Positions 11,038 to 20,365 of a stretch of 64,000 nucleotides of DNA are shown piece after piece. The stretch lies in NCBI GenBank assembly GCA_037956075.1, contig CP138327.1:1240001-1304000 (forward strand), read 5' to 3'. Below the pieces are notes generated by a model. The model was not told the DNA's origin. It searched no databases and worked only from the letters and a program-made list of their open reading frames with translations. Position 1 is the stretch's first letter, and every line of letters begins with the position of its first letter. The position numbers were made by a program, and so were the translations under genes. Source of the DNA: Catillopecten margaritatus gill symbiont. GTDB lineage: Bacteria; Pseudomonadota; Gammaproteobacteria; PS1; Pseudothioglobaceae.

Positions 11038-14000
11038 ATGCAGTCTCTTTATCCACAGGGTATTACGCCTTTCAAATCTGGTCAAAAATTTTATTGGGGC
11101 TCACTTTATGGCAGTGCACAGGCGTTGGCGTTGATTGAATTTGCCAAAGCACAAGCACAGGTTATTTTGGTGGTGGCGAATGATATTAGCCATTTTGAGC
11201 AATTGTATAAATCACTTAATTTTTATAACAATGATTTAGAGGTTTTGCGATTTGATAATTGGGAAGTGTTGCCGTTTGACCATTTTTCCCCGCACCCAGA
11301 CATCACTTCTAGCCGACTGGATACGCTGTCTAAATTACCGAGTTTGAAATGCGGGATTGTTATCACTACTTTGGAATCGTTATCGCAGCAGTTATGTCCG
11401 ATAGAGTTTAGTAAACAATACAGTTTTAGCTTGAAAAATGGTGATGATTTAGAGATAGAAAATTTCTCCCAACGCTTGTTAAAAATCGGCTATAACCGTG
11501 TAACGACGGTGCGTGAGCATGGTGAATTTAGCGTTAAAGGCTCGTTGATTGATTTGTTTCCGATGGGTGCAAAGTTGCCCTATCGGATAGATTTATTTGA
11601 CCAAGAAATTGAGTCCATTCGTATTTTTGATGCATCCACCCAGCGCTCTATCGAAGAAGTTGAGGCGGTGTCTTTATTGCCCGCCCGTGAATTTGCGACC
11701 GATCAAGCCAGTATTGAAGTGTTTAAAGAAAATTATCTAGCAACTTTTGGCGATACTAACGGCTTTATTTTTGACGAAGTCAGCGAGTTACGCCTACCAA
11801 GCGGCATTGAATTTTATCTTCCATTATTTTTTACTCACACTAATACGCTATTTGATTATTTGCCAAGTGACACCATTATCGCTACCAATCAAGGTTTTGG
11901 CGAGTTGTTGGAATCGGGTTATGAGGAAATTGACAGTCGCCACCAACAAGCCAGTCAAAATTACGAGCGCTTGCCACTGCCGATTGAAAAAGTATTTATT
12001 GAAAAAGATAAATTATTTGGGGAAATCAAACAACGCCAACAACTGGTTATCGGCAGCTCCAAACTGGAAGATAAAACTGGCAGATTAAATTTTGCCAGTA
12101 AATTGTTGCCACCGCTAACAATTAACGCACAAAACAAAAACCCACTGAGTAATTTCCTTAATTTTGAACAGAAATTCAACGGCAGAATTTTAATCGTCTG
12201 CGAATCTGAAGGGCGACAAAGTGTGCTGAGTGATTTACTTATTAATCATGATCGCACCCCAGTCTCCGTCGAACATTGGCAAGATTTTATCAATAGTGAC
12301 AAACCCCTTTGTATTACCAACGATGAACTCACCGAAGGCTTACTGACAGACGATATTGCCATTATCACTGAGGTCAATTTATTCGGTGCTGATGTGGTTA
12401 AACAGCAACGCCGTCGGCGTGCCAAGCACAAAGATTTTGACGAAGCCATCAAGAGTTTGGTGGAAATCCAAATCGGCGACCCAATTGTGCATGAAAGTTA
12501 CGGCGTGGGGCGTTATTTAGGCTTAAAAACTCAGACTTTTGATGAATTAGCACAAGATTTTTTAATGCTTGAGTATGCCAACGAGTCAAAATTAATGGTG
12601 CCGATGACTTCGCTGAACTTAATTTCTCGTTATTCAGGAGCGTCGCCAGATGTTGCTCCTTTGCATAAACTCGGCACTAATCAGTGGAGCAAGGCCAAGC
12701 AAAAAGCCCATGAAGCCTTGCACGATATTGCTGCCGAATTGCTAGAAATTTATGCCAAACGCCAAGCACAAGTGGGTTTTTCTTTCCCCGAACCAAACGA
12801 TTCTTATTCCTCCTTTGTTGCCAGTTTTCCTTTTGAAGAAACCCCCGACCAACTCAAAACCATGGGTGAAGTGTTAGCAGATATGCAGTCGCAAAAGCCA
12901 ATGGACAGATTGGTGTGTGGTGATGTGGGTTTTGGTAAAACTGAAATTGCGATGCGGGCGGCATTTTTGGCGGTTGAAGCGGGTAAGCAGGTGGCAATTT
13001 TGGTGCCGACCACGCTATTGGCTAATCAGCATTTTGAGTCGTTTAAAGATAGGTTTATCAAATATCCTGTTGAAATTGCCGCTTTGTCCCGTTTTCAAAG
13101 CACCAAAGAACAGACAATAATTAAGCAAAAATTGCTTGAGGGTAAAGTGGATATTGTTATCGGTACGCACAAACTCATTCACGGCAGTATTAAATACAAA
13201 AATCTTGGGCTGATTATTATCGATGAAGAGCATCGTTTCGGCGTCAAGCAAAAAGAATCTTTGAAAAAAATGCGAGGTGAAAGCGATATTTTAACAATGA
13301 CTGCCACCCCAATCCCTCGTACGCTAAATATGGCACTCGGTTCGCTCCGAGAACTCTCCATCATTGCTACCCCACCGCAAGGACGCAGTGCCATCCAGAC
13401 TTTTGTAAATGAATGGAGTGATGCCACCATCAAGGAAGCCTGTTCACGAGAATTGCACCGTGGCGGGCAAATATTCGTCCTCCACAATGACATTGATACC
13501 ATCGACAATATGGCAGAAAACATCAGCGGATTAATGCCCAATGCCCGTGTGCGTATTGCCCACGGGCAAATGCCAACGCGTGAATTAGAGCAAATTATGA
13601 GCGATTTTTACCACGGTCGTTTTCAAGTTTTAGTTTGCACCACCATCATTGAAACAGGCATTGACATCCCCAACGCCAACACCATCATCATTAACAACGC
13701 CCAAAATTTTGGGCTGGCACAACTACACCAACTGCGTGGGCGAGTTGGTCGCTCGCACCATCGGGCATACGCCTATTTAGTGATTAAATCACATCAATCC
13801 TTAAGTAAAAATGCCAAAAAACGCCTGGATGCCGTTGAATCTTTGGAAGAACTCGGTGCAGGATTTATGCTCGCCAATCACGATTTAGAAATCCGTGGTG
13901 CAGGCGATTTACTCGGCGATAATCAATCAGGAAAAATCAGCGAAATCGGTTTTAATATGTATCACGACTTGCTCAAACGCACCGTCGAAGCCATGCGTGC

Positions 14001-14490
14001 TGGCAGAAAAATCAACCTCAACGACCCCCTTAACCACGAAATTGAAATTGACACAGGACTTGCCTGCATCATCCCCGAAACCTATCTCGGCGATGTCCAT
14101 GAACGCCTAGTTTTATACAAACGCATCGCCAACGCCAAAAACAATACTGAGTTAAAAGACTTACAAATCGAAATGATTGACCGTTTTGGACTGCTCGCCG
14201 ATGCCAGTAAAAATTTATTTGCTGTTACCCGCTTAAAACTATTCTGCGAAAAAATCGGCATCGATAAAGTATCAATATACAATGACAAAGCACACCTAAC
14301 CTTTGGCAACAAAACCACAGTTGAACCCATAAAAATCATTAATTTGGTACAAACTCAGCCCAAAACCTATCGCATTAAAGGGCAAAATCAACTTATTGTC
14401 AGTCACGAAATGTCCGAAGATATTGGGCGTATTGAGTGGGTTGAAGATGTGCTCAGGCGATTGATTGGTAAAGACAAGGCAAGGCTTTAG
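11038..14490 (+). CDS. mfd: Transcription-repair coupling factor Mfd
   Basis: Removes RNA polymerase stalled at DNA lesions and recruits UvrA. The 1150-residue length is standard. From N to C: UvrB-like domains (DNWEVLPFDHFSPH, SRLDTL), the RNA polymerase interaction domain around GDPIVHESYGVGRY, then a superfamily 2 translocase with the P-loop GDVGFGKTE near residue 628, DEEHRFG near 729, TATPIPRTL, and the LRGRVGRS motif, and the C-terminal TRCF domain. It begins 4 bases after the maf stop, suggesting one transcript. Confidence 0.98.
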   Translation: MQSLYPQGITPFKSGQKFYWGSLYGSAQALALIEFAKAQAQVILVVANDISHFEQLYKSLNFYNNDLEVLRFDNWEVLPFDHFSPHPDITSSRLDTLSKLPSLKCGIVITTLESLSQQLCPIEFSKQYSFSLKNGDDLEIENFSQRLLKIGYNRVTTVREHGEFSVKGSLIDLFPMGAKLPYRIDLFDQEIESIRIFDASTQRSIEEVEAVSLLPAREFATDQASIEVFKENYLATFGDTNGFIFDEVSELRLPSGIEFYLPLFFTHTNTLFDYLPSDTIIATNQGFGELLESGYEEIDSRHQQASQNYERLPLPIEKVFIEKDKLFGEIKQRQQLVIGSSKLEDKTGRLNFASKLLPPLTINAQNKNPLSNFLNFEQKFNGRILIVCESEGRQSVLSDLLINHDRTPVSVEHWQDFINSDKPLCITNDELTEGLLTDDIAIITEVNLFGADVVKQQRRRRAKHKDFDEAIKSLVEIQIGDPIVHESYGVGRYLGLKTQTFDELAQDFLMLEYANESKLMVPMTSLNLISRYSGASPDVAPLHKLGTNQWSKAKQKAHEALHDIAAELLEIYAKRQAQVGFSFPEPNDSYSSFVASFPFEETPDQLKTMGEVLADMQSQKPMDRLVCGDVGFGKTEIAMRAAFLAVEAGKQVAILVPTTLLANQHFESFKDRFIKYPVEIAALSRFQSTKEQTIIKQKLLEGKVDIVIGTHKLIHGSIKYKNLGLIIIDEEHRFGVKQKESLKKMRGESDILTMTATPIPRTLNMALGSLRELSIIATPPQGRSAIQTFVNEWSDATIKEACSRELHRGGQIFVLHNDIDTIDNMAENISGLMPNARVRIAHGQMPTRELEQIMSDFYHGRFQVLVCTTIIETGIDIPNANTIIINNAQNFGLAQLHQLRGRVGRSHHRAYAYLVIKSHQSLSKNAKKRLDAVESLEELGAGFMLANHDLEIRGAGDLLGDNQSGKISEIGFNMYHDLLKRTVEAMRAGRKINLNDPLNHEIEIDTGLACIIPETYLGDVHERLVLYKRIANAKNNTELKDLQIEMIDRFGLLADASKNLFAVTRLKLFCEKIGIDKVSIYNDKAHLTFGNKTTVEPIKIINLVQTQPKTYRIKGQNQLIVSHEMSEDIGRIEWVEDVLRRLIGKDKARL

Positions 14491-14575
14491 CAAAATATAC
14501 GAGCATCGTATGTTTGCTTGAAAATGGAGATACAAAAAATAGTAAAATACTAACTTTCTACACGATTAAAAAATT

Positions 14576-14758
14576 ATGTTATTAATAAGCGAAGTGATGA
14601 TTGCAAATCCAGCGTTGGATTCTTTTGAGGATTTGGTGGGGGTTTTGAAGACGATTGCAGGGCAGTCAGATGAGCGGTTTTTTCAGATGGATGTGAAGCC
14701 AGATTATGGGGATACGCCTGAGAATTGGGAAGACCGTTTAGAGGCAGCTTTTTATTAG
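14576..14758 (+). CDS. Small hypothetical protein
   Basis: A 60-residue acidic protein (calculated start MLLISEV, or an internal ATG seven residues later). No motif I recognise: it is soluble, with a C-terminal half rich in Asp, Glu and aromatic residues (DYGDTPENWEDRLEAAFY). It lies 9 bases upstream of the next gene in the same direction, which supports it as real and part of the trpF-trpB operon, but its coding status rests only on position and codon pattern. Confidence 0.5.
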   Translation: MLLISEVMIANPALDSFEDLVGVLKTIAGQSDERFFQMDVKPDYGDTPENWEDRLEAAFY

Positions 14759-14767
14759 GAGATTGAG

Positions 14768-15484
14768 ATGGGATTTAAGTATTTGAATAAGGACGAGAAT
14801 ATTTTTGACGGCGATGACGGCGAAGATGTTTATGCAAATGAAGAGCAGTTGACGGCACGATTGGCGTATTTTGAGGGCGAACTTGCTAAGATGAATGAGG
14901 GCACGACAGCGGAAGAGCGAATTAAGGTGTTGTTGGAAATTGGGCGGATTCAGGTTGAACGATACAAGGGTGCAGATGCTTGGGAGAAGGCATTTACAGC
15001 GTTTACGCTGGCACAGGATGATGGGTTGTGGGAGTTGGCAGTTGAGGCGTGTGATGTGATGTTTTTGTCGGAAGGTCCAGATGCATTGGTGGCGCTTGGG
15101 CATGCTTTGTGGTTGGGGATTACCTTTCCAATTGACCCTGAGATTACGGTGGCAATGTTGCAACATTTGGTGGAGGAGTCGCCAGAAGAGGCAGATACTC
15201 GTGCGATTGCGGCGGCGGCGGCACATTATGTTACTTCAATGCGGTGTGGGGCGGATGATGATTTGACTTTTTTCACTTCGCAAATGCTTGCCAGTGTGGC
15301 GGATAAGCACTCGCATGTGACTGACCAGACGACTTTTGATATGTGGCACAGGACGCTGCAATTGGATAAGCCCGAGGTGTTTTTGAAGAAGTTATCGGGG
15401 GCAATTGACCAACTGGTGGAAGAAAAATGGTGGGTTGATAGGGATGCAATTAGGGCAAAATTAGAGAATGAAACCCAAGGTTAA
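14768..15484 (+). CDS. Conserved-looking hypothetical protein, acidic, helical
   Basis: A 238-residue, strongly acidic, predicted mostly helical protein with a good ribosome site (AGGAG) 8 bases before the ATG. The middle (residues 40-150) looks like paired helices with small residues, reminiscent of TPR-type solenoids, but I cannot assign a family. Its last 17 bases overlap the start of trpF, so translation is coupled to tryptophan synthesis genes. No signal peptide or membrane segment is visible. Confidence 0.75.
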   Translation: MGFKYLNKDENIFDGDDGEDVYANEEQLTARLAYFEGELAKMNEGTTAEERIKVLLEIGRIQVERYKGADAWEKAFTAFTLAQDDGLWELAVEACDVMFLSEGPDALVALGHALWLGITFPIDPEITVAMLQHLVEESPEEADTRAIAAAAAHYVTSMRCGADDDLTFFTSQMLASVADKHSHVTDQTTFDMWHRTLQLDKPEVFLKKLSGAIDQLVEEKWWVDRDAIRAKLENETQG

Positions 15485-16082
15485 AATTTGTGGATTTACC
15501 AATGCAGAGAATGCACGAGCCGCATCGCTTCTCGGTATAGATGCTGTCGGTTTGGTGTTTTACGATAAATCGCCACGGTGTGTGGAAGTGGCAACGGCGG
15601 TGGAAATTATCAATGCGTTGCCGCCGTTTGTGAATCGTGTGGGGTTGTTTGTGAATGCGGATTCGGATTTTATTGATGAAATATTGTGCGAGGTGCCACT
15701 CGATACTTTGCAGTTTCATGGCGATGAATCTCCAGCGGAATGTGGTCAATATGCGATGCCGTTTATCAAGGCTTTGCGAGTAACTGCGGAAATGGATATT
15801 GCCAAAATGGCACAGGAATATCATCAAGCCAGCGGATTATTATTGGATGCTTTTCACGAAGAAGCGTATGGTGGCACGGGCAATCAATTTGACTGGGGAT
15901 TGGCAAAAGTTGAGATTGATTTACCGATTATTTTGGCAGGCGGTTTGAATCCTGAGACGGTTTTTAATGCCGTTAAACAAGTGAATCCGTATGCACTGGA
16001 TGTGTCGAGTGGTGTGGAAAGTTCAAAGGGAATTAAAGATATGAACAAGGTTAAACATTTTATCCAACAAGTGAAATTATGA
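15468..16082 (+). CDS. trpF: Phosphoribosylanthranilate isomerase
   Basis: Third step of the tryptophan pathway after anthranilate formation. The 204-residue TIM barrel starts with [13 protein letters not shown], including the catalytic Cys, followed by [10 protein letters not shown], the LQFHGDE strand, and the catalytic Asp in LLLDAF; GGLNPE and DVSSGVE close the phosphate-binding site. It overlaps the preceding hypothetical gene by 17 bases and trpB by 4, so the operon is translationally coupled. Confidence 0.97.
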   Translation: MKPKVKICGFTNAENARAASLLGIDAVGLVFYDKSPRCVEVATAVEIINALPPFVNRVGLFVNADSDFIDEILCEVPLDTLQFHGDESPAECGQYAMPFIKALRVTAEMDIAKMAQEYHQASGLLLDAFHEEAYGGTGNQFDWGLAKVEIDLPIILAGGLNPETVFNAVKQVNPYALDVSSGVESSKGIKDMNKVKHFIQQVKL

Positions 16083-17284
16083 GTGATTACAATTTACCCA
16101 ATGATAAGGGGCATTTCGAAGAATTTGGTGGTGTTTTTATTGCAGAAACACTAATGGCAGCTGTGACTGAATTGAAAGAGTCCTATGAAAAGTATAAAGA
16201 TGATGTAGATTTTTTGGCAGAATTTAAAGACGACCTTAAGCATTATGTGGGGCGTGAAACCCCACTTTATCATGCGAAAAATCTCAGTGAAAAGTTGGGT
16301 GGGGCGCAGATTTATCTAAAACGCGAAGACCTTAATCACACGGGTGCGCATAAAGTCAATAATGCGATTGGGCAAATGCTATTAGCAAAACGCATGGGTA
16401 AAACACGCATTATTGCTGAAACAGGTGCAGGGCAGCATGGCGTAGCGACGGCGACGGTGGCGGCGCGTTTGGGTTTGGAATGTGTGATTTATATGGGTGA
16501 AGTTGATGTGGCGCGTCAAGCATTAAATGTATTCCGTATGAAACTTTTGGGAGCAACCGTTGTGCCCGTCACTTCGGGCTCGAAAACGCTGAAAGATGCG
16601 TTGAACGAGGCGATGCGTGATTGGGTAACAAATATCGATGACACTTTTTATATCATCGGCACCGTGGCTGGACCACATCCTTATCCGATGATGGTGCGTG
16701 ATTTTCAAAGCGTTATTGGCAAGGAAGCCAAGGCACAATTTGCCGAACAAGTCGGTGGCTTGCCAGATGCTTTGGTGGCTTGCGTGGGCGGTGGCTCAAA
16801 TGCGATTGGCTTATTCCACGAATTTATTGGTGATAAATCTGTTGAAATTTATGGCGTGGAAGCGGCAGGACATGGTATAGAAAAAGGCCCAACCGCACAC
16901 GCAGCACCTCTTTGTGCTGGTAGCATCGGCGTCCTACACGGCAATCGTACTTATTTAATGGAAGATGAAAATGGGCAGATTATCGAAGGGCATTCAATCA
17001 GTGCAGGACTAGATTACCCAGGTGTTGGTCCTGAGCATGCGTATTTAAAAGACAGTGGTCGTGCGCAATATGTGGCAATTACCGATAAAGAAGCCTTAGA
17101 TGCATTTCACACACTCACCCGAACTGAAGGGATTTTGCCTGCGTTGGAATCCTCACATGCCATTGCTTATGGCATCAAACTTGCTCAAGAAATGGGTAAG
17201 GATAAGCATATTATTGTCAACCTATCGGGGCGTGGCGATAAAGATATTCACACGGTTGCTGAAATTGAAGGGATTGAGTTTTAA
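16079..17284 (+). CDS. trpB: Tryptophan synthase beta chain
   Basis: PLP enzyme that joins indole and serine to make tryptophan, working with TrpA. The 401-residue protein has the PLP-lysine motif [21 protein letters not shown]-like segment (AETGAGQHG), and the phosphate-binding GGGSNAIG. Usual gammaproteobacterial order would put trpA directly behind it; here trpA lies 6 kb away beyond glmU, rpmE, hemE and an inserted cassette. A structured repeat follows the stop codon. Confidence 0.98.
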   Translation: MSDYNLPNDKGHFEEFGGVFIAETLMAAVTELKESYEKYKDDVDFLAEFKDDLKHYVGRETPLYHAKNLSEKLGGAQIYLKREDLNHTGAHKVNNAIGQMLLAKRMGKTRIIAETGAGQHGVATATVAARLGLECVIYMGEVDVARQALNVFRMKLLGATVVPVTSGSKTLKDALNEAMRDWVTNIDDTFYIIGTVAGPHPYPMMVRDFQSVIGKEAKAQFAEQVGGLPDALVACVGGGSNAIGLFHEFIGDKSVEIYGVEAAGHGIEKGPTAHAAPLCAGSIGVLHGNRTYLMEDENGQIIEGHSISAGLDYPGVGPEHAYLKDSGRAQYVAITDKEALDAFHTLTRTEGILPALESSHAIAYGIKLAQEMGKDKHIIVNLSGRGDKDIHTVAEIEGIEF

Positions 17285-17290
17285 TACTTT

Positions 17291-17479
17291 AGGGCACCCC
17301 CAAAAACCCCAGCACAATTTATACCCCTCAAGGGGGTACTGAAAAGAGTGAAACACATAAAACAGCCCCTTTCCCGCCTAAAAAGGCGTCAAATAGCTGG
17401 CTATTCTCCTTATTTTTAGGCAGAAAATGGACTATTTTCTGTATTCCCTAAATCGCACTGGGGTTTCTGGAGGCGCCCT
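17291..17479. repeat. Structured hairpin repeat, family copy B
   Basis: Bounded by a 22-base imperfect inverted repeat (17291-17312 with 17458-17479). Inside are a TACCCC/GGGGTA hairpin (about 17322-17338), a stem GCCTAAAAA (17376-17384) with TTTTTAGGC (17413-17421), a nested AATAGC-TG-GCTATT hairpin (17392-17405), and a CAGAAAAT/ATTTTCTG hairpin (17421-17441). A second copy lies between mazE and mazF at 46371-46552. It overlaps the 3' end of the downstream MFS gene, whose last residues it encodes. Confidence 0.8.
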
Positions 17480-18638
17480 TTAATTTTAAGGAACGCCACA
17501 AAATAATTAATTGCATTATCAGTAAAGGGACTGTTGATAATAAGACGATTTCCCAACCAAAACCAAATACTAGCCATCCAGCAGATAGGGATGCGATTGC
17601 TTGTAGTCCGAAAATTAAAAAGTCATTGACTGATTGCACTTTGAATTTTTCCGATTCGTTGTAGGATTGCGGCAATAAACTGGTGCCGCCGATGAATAAG
17701 AAATTCCAACCCAATCCCAATAAAACGAGTGCCACCCAGTAATTCATGAGTGCATGCGATGAAAAGGCGATAGCAATGCAAATAAAGAAAAACAAAACAC
17801 CTGCCAACATCATTTTTCTAAGCCCAAAATATTTGACGACGATTGGCGTGAATAACGAAGGCAAAAACATTGCAATGACATGCGATTGGATAACAAATTT
17901 GGTGTGCTCTAAGGAAAAGCCATCTATCACATGCATGCTCATCGGCGTGGCAGTCATAATGTAACTCATTACGATATACCCCACAGCAGCGCTTGACATA
18001 GCAACAATAAAAATCGGTTGCTTGATAATTTGTGACAAACTTCTGCTAGATACTACTTGCTCTTTCTCGGTAGTTTGAACGGGTTGATAAAACCATAACA
18101 AAACAAATGCAATGACAAAACACCCACTTAGCAAAACAAAAGAACCCACAAATTCAGTGGAAAATAAATGCATACCTGCGGTTGCCAACTCAGGGCCAAG
18201 AAAAGCGGAAATCAAACCCCCACTCAAAATAACAGAAGTGGCTGTTGCACTTAAATTTTTATCAACGCTTTCGATAGCGGCAAACCTAAATTGATTCATC
18301 GTTGCCGTGGTAACGCCAAATAAAAAACTGGATAAGCAAAATAAATAAAAAGACTGGGTTTGCAATGCTGTGATTGCTAAATAAATATTTAGCAGGGTAA
18401 AAATACAAACACCAAGAAAGGTTTTATGCCTGCCAATAATAGCCATAATACGGTTGATAGGCATAATGCCACTAGCAGTACCGACGACCAATAATGCCAC
18501 AGGTAGTGTCGATAAACTTTTGCTAGGTGCCAAGGCATTGCCGATGATGCCGCCGATAAAAATCACAAAAACACTGAGCGACATAAACAATGCCAAGCTG
18601 CTTGTTAATAGCCAAACATTACGAGGTAAAGAATACAT
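17448..18638 (-). CDS. Major facilitator superfamily transporter
   Basis: A 396-residue integral membrane protein with about 12 hydrophobic helices and an MFS-like loop (MPINRIMAIIGRHKTF) between helices 2 and 3. Substrate unknown; no motif points to a specific family beyond general drug or sugar-type MFS. The start overlaps the glmU stop as TAATG, so it is coupled to glmU. The last roughly ten codons lie within a dispersed structured repeat, so the original C-terminus may have been altered. Confidence 0.85.
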   Translation of the reverse strand: MYSLPRNVWLLTSSLALFMSLSVFVIFIGGIIGNALAPSKSLSTLPVALLVVGTASGIMPINRIMAIIGRHKTFLGVCIFTLLNIYLAITALQTQSFYLFCLSSFLFGVTTATMNQFRFAAIESVDKNLSATATSVILSGGLISAFLGPELATAGMHLFSTEFVGSFVLLSGCFVIAFVLLWFYQPVQTTEKEQVVSSRSLSQIIKQPIFIVAMSSAAVGYIVMSYIMTATPMSMHVIDGFSLEHTKFVIQSHVIAMFLPSLFTPIVVKYFGLRKMMLAGVLFFFICIAIAFSSHALMNYWVALVLLGLGWNFLFIGGTSLLPQSYNESEKFKVQSVNDFLIFGLQAIASLSAGWLVFGFGWEIVLLSTVPLLIMQLIILWRSLKLKGASRNPSAI

Positions 18639-19996
18639 TATTTTTTAGTGGGTTTATTCCAGTTTTTAAGACTTATTTGCTTAGAGCGACTCAGAGTCAA
18701 CTGCTCTTCTGGTGTGTCTTTGGTGATGGTTGAGCCTGCACCGATGGTGGCATTTTTGCCAATGGTAACGGGGGCAACAAGTTGTGAATCTGAGCCGACA
18801 AATACGCCGTCTTCAATGGTAGTTTGATGTTTGTTAACGCCGTCATAATTACAAGTAATCACACCAGCACCAATATTGACTTCCTCACCCATCACGGTAT
18901 CGCCGACATAACTCAGGTGTGAGATCTTTGAGCCTTTGCCAATGATGGATTTTTTCACTTCGACAAAATTACCAATTTTAGCATCCTCGCCGATGTTGGT
19001 TTCTGGGCGAATGCGAGCAAATGGACCAATGGACGCACCGTCACCGATGATGGCATCTTCAATGATTGAATTTGGTAAGATAGCAACATTATTGCCAATT
19101 TTAGCGTTTTTTAGAATACAATTCGGTGCAATTGTCGTGTTATTACCCAAAGAAACATTACCCTCAACTAAAACATTGACATCAATTTCACAATCTTGCC
19201 CAAAATTCAACATGCCACGACAATCGAAGCGGGACGGGTCTTTGAATGTCAAGCCCTCTTGCATAAATTGCGTCGCTTGATTTTTTTGAAAAATCCTTTC
19301 TAATTCTGCTAATTGCACTTTGTCATTCACACCTGCTACCTCAAATTCATTATCGGCAATGACGGAGGCGATGGTTTTGCCATCGTTCACTGCCATTTCG
19401 ATAATATCGGTTAAATAAAGTTCCCCTTGAGCATTATCGGTATCTAATTCACCCAAATAACGCCTTAATAAGCCACTATTGATCGCCATAATGCCTGTAT
19501 TCACCTCAGAAATAGAAAGTTGCTCATTATTTGCATCTTTTTGTTCAATAATGGCTTGAATTTTATCATTTTTACGCAAAATACGCCCATAACCAGTCGG
19601 ATTCTTTAAAATAATGGATAATAATGCCACACCATTTCCTTGCGCCTGGGCAATTAATTTTTTCAGCGTAGATTGCTCAATTAAAGGCACATCACCGTAT
19701 AAAACTAAAGAAATCGTGTCATTTTCAATATGGGGCATCGCCTGTGCCACAGCGTGTCCAGTGCCTAATTGTTCAATTTGTTCAACCCAGTTGATTGAAT
19801 GGTCATTAATCGCCCGTTGCACCTGCTCACCGCCGAAGCCATATACAATATGCACTTGCGAACAAAGCGCCTGTGCCTGAGTCAGCACATGCTCGAGCAA
19901 AGTTTTATCCGATAAAGTTTGTAGTACCTTCGGCTTGGTGGAGTTCATTCGCGTGCCTTTTCCAGCAGCGAGAATAATTGCATTTATATTTGTCAT
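18638..19996 (-). CDS. glmU: Bifunctional UDP-GlcNAc pyrophosphorylase / GlcN-1-P acetyltransferase
   Basis: Makes UDP-N-acetylglucosamine for peptidoglycan and LPS. The N-terminal uridyltransferase domain carries AAGKGTRMNSTKPKVLQ and LYGDVPL; the C-terminal half is a left-handed beta-helix of hexapeptide repeats with the acetyltransferase residues around ICNYDGVNKH-like segment (TCNYDG) and GSDSQLVAPV. Length 452 is typical. It is divergent from rpmE, whose promoter lies in the 53-base gap and overlaps the glmU start. Confidence 0.98.
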   Translation of the reverse strand: MTNINAIILAAGKGTRMNSTKPKVLQTLSDKTLLEHVLTQAQALCSQVHIVYGFGGEQVQRAINDHSINWVEQIEQLGTGHAVAQAMPHIENDTISLVLYGDVPLIEQSTLKKLIAQAQGNGVALLSIILKNPTGYGRILRKNDKIQAIIEQKDANNEQLSISEVNTGIMAINSGLLRRYLGELDTDNAQGELYLTDIIEMAVNDGKTIASVIADNEFEVAGVNDKVQLAELERIFQKNQATQFMQEGLTFKDPSRFDCRGMLNFGQDCEIDVNVLVEGNVSLGNNTTIAPNCILKNAKIGNNVAILPNSIIEDAIIGDGASIGPFARIRPETNIGEDAKIGNFVEVKKSIIGKGSKISHLSYVGDTVMGEEVNIGAGVITCNYDGVNKHQTTIEDGVFVGSDSQLVAPVTIGKNATIGAGSTITKDTPEEQLTLSRSKQISLKNWNKPTKK

Positions 19997-20017
19997 TCCT
20001 GCATTTTAGTATATAAT
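19990..20017 (+). promoter_or_regulatory. Sigma-70-type promoter for rpmE
   Basis: TTGTCA at 19990-19995 and TATAAT at 20012-20017 are separated by 16 bases, close to the sigma-70 optimum, and lie about 30 bases upstream of the rpmE ATG. The -35 hexamer overlaps the first codons of the divergent glmU. Confidence 0.6.
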
Positions 20018-20049
20018 GCTTTCTCTTTAAAGATTTAACGATTAATTTT

Positions 20050-20262
20050 ATGCAAACAGATATTCACCCAAATTATGACGCAGTAAAAGTAGTATGTTCA
20101 TGTGGCAACGCTTTTGAATCTCGTTCAACCATCGGTAAGGAAGAACTCCATTTAGATGTATGTTCTTCTTGCCACCCTTTTTACACGGGTAAACAAAAAA
20201 TTATGGACTCTGCGGGTCGTGTCGAGAAGTTTAAATCTCGTTACGGTGCATTTAAGCGATAA
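20050..20262 (+). CDS. rpmE: 50S ribosomal protein L31 (zinc-binding form)
   Basis: The 70-residue protein starts MQTDIHP and retains the zinc ligands Cys16, Cys18, Cys37 and Cys40 (CSCGN and CSSCHP), so it is the C+ type rather than the zinc-independent YkgM paralogue. HPFYTGKQK and the basic tail are typical. It is a single-gene unit with its own promoter and a strong terminator after it. Confidence 0.98.
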   Translation: MQTDIHPNYDAVKVVCSCGNAFESRSTIGKEELHLDVCSSCHPFYTGKQKIMDSAGRVEKFKSRYGAFKR

Positions 20263-20280
20263 GCAAGCATTGTCTAATAA

Positions 20281-20305
20281 AAAGCCACATTTTGTGGCTT
20301 TTTTT
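20281..20305 (+). terminator. Intrinsic terminator after rpmE
   Basis: AAAGCCACA (20281-20289) pairs with TGTGGCTTT (20293-20301) around a three-base loop and is followed by a T run. Confidence 0.85.
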
Positions 20306-20365
20306 ACGCCAGATTACTAAAGAAATTGTTATAATCACTCGTTATTGTAACAACCCCAATTAACT

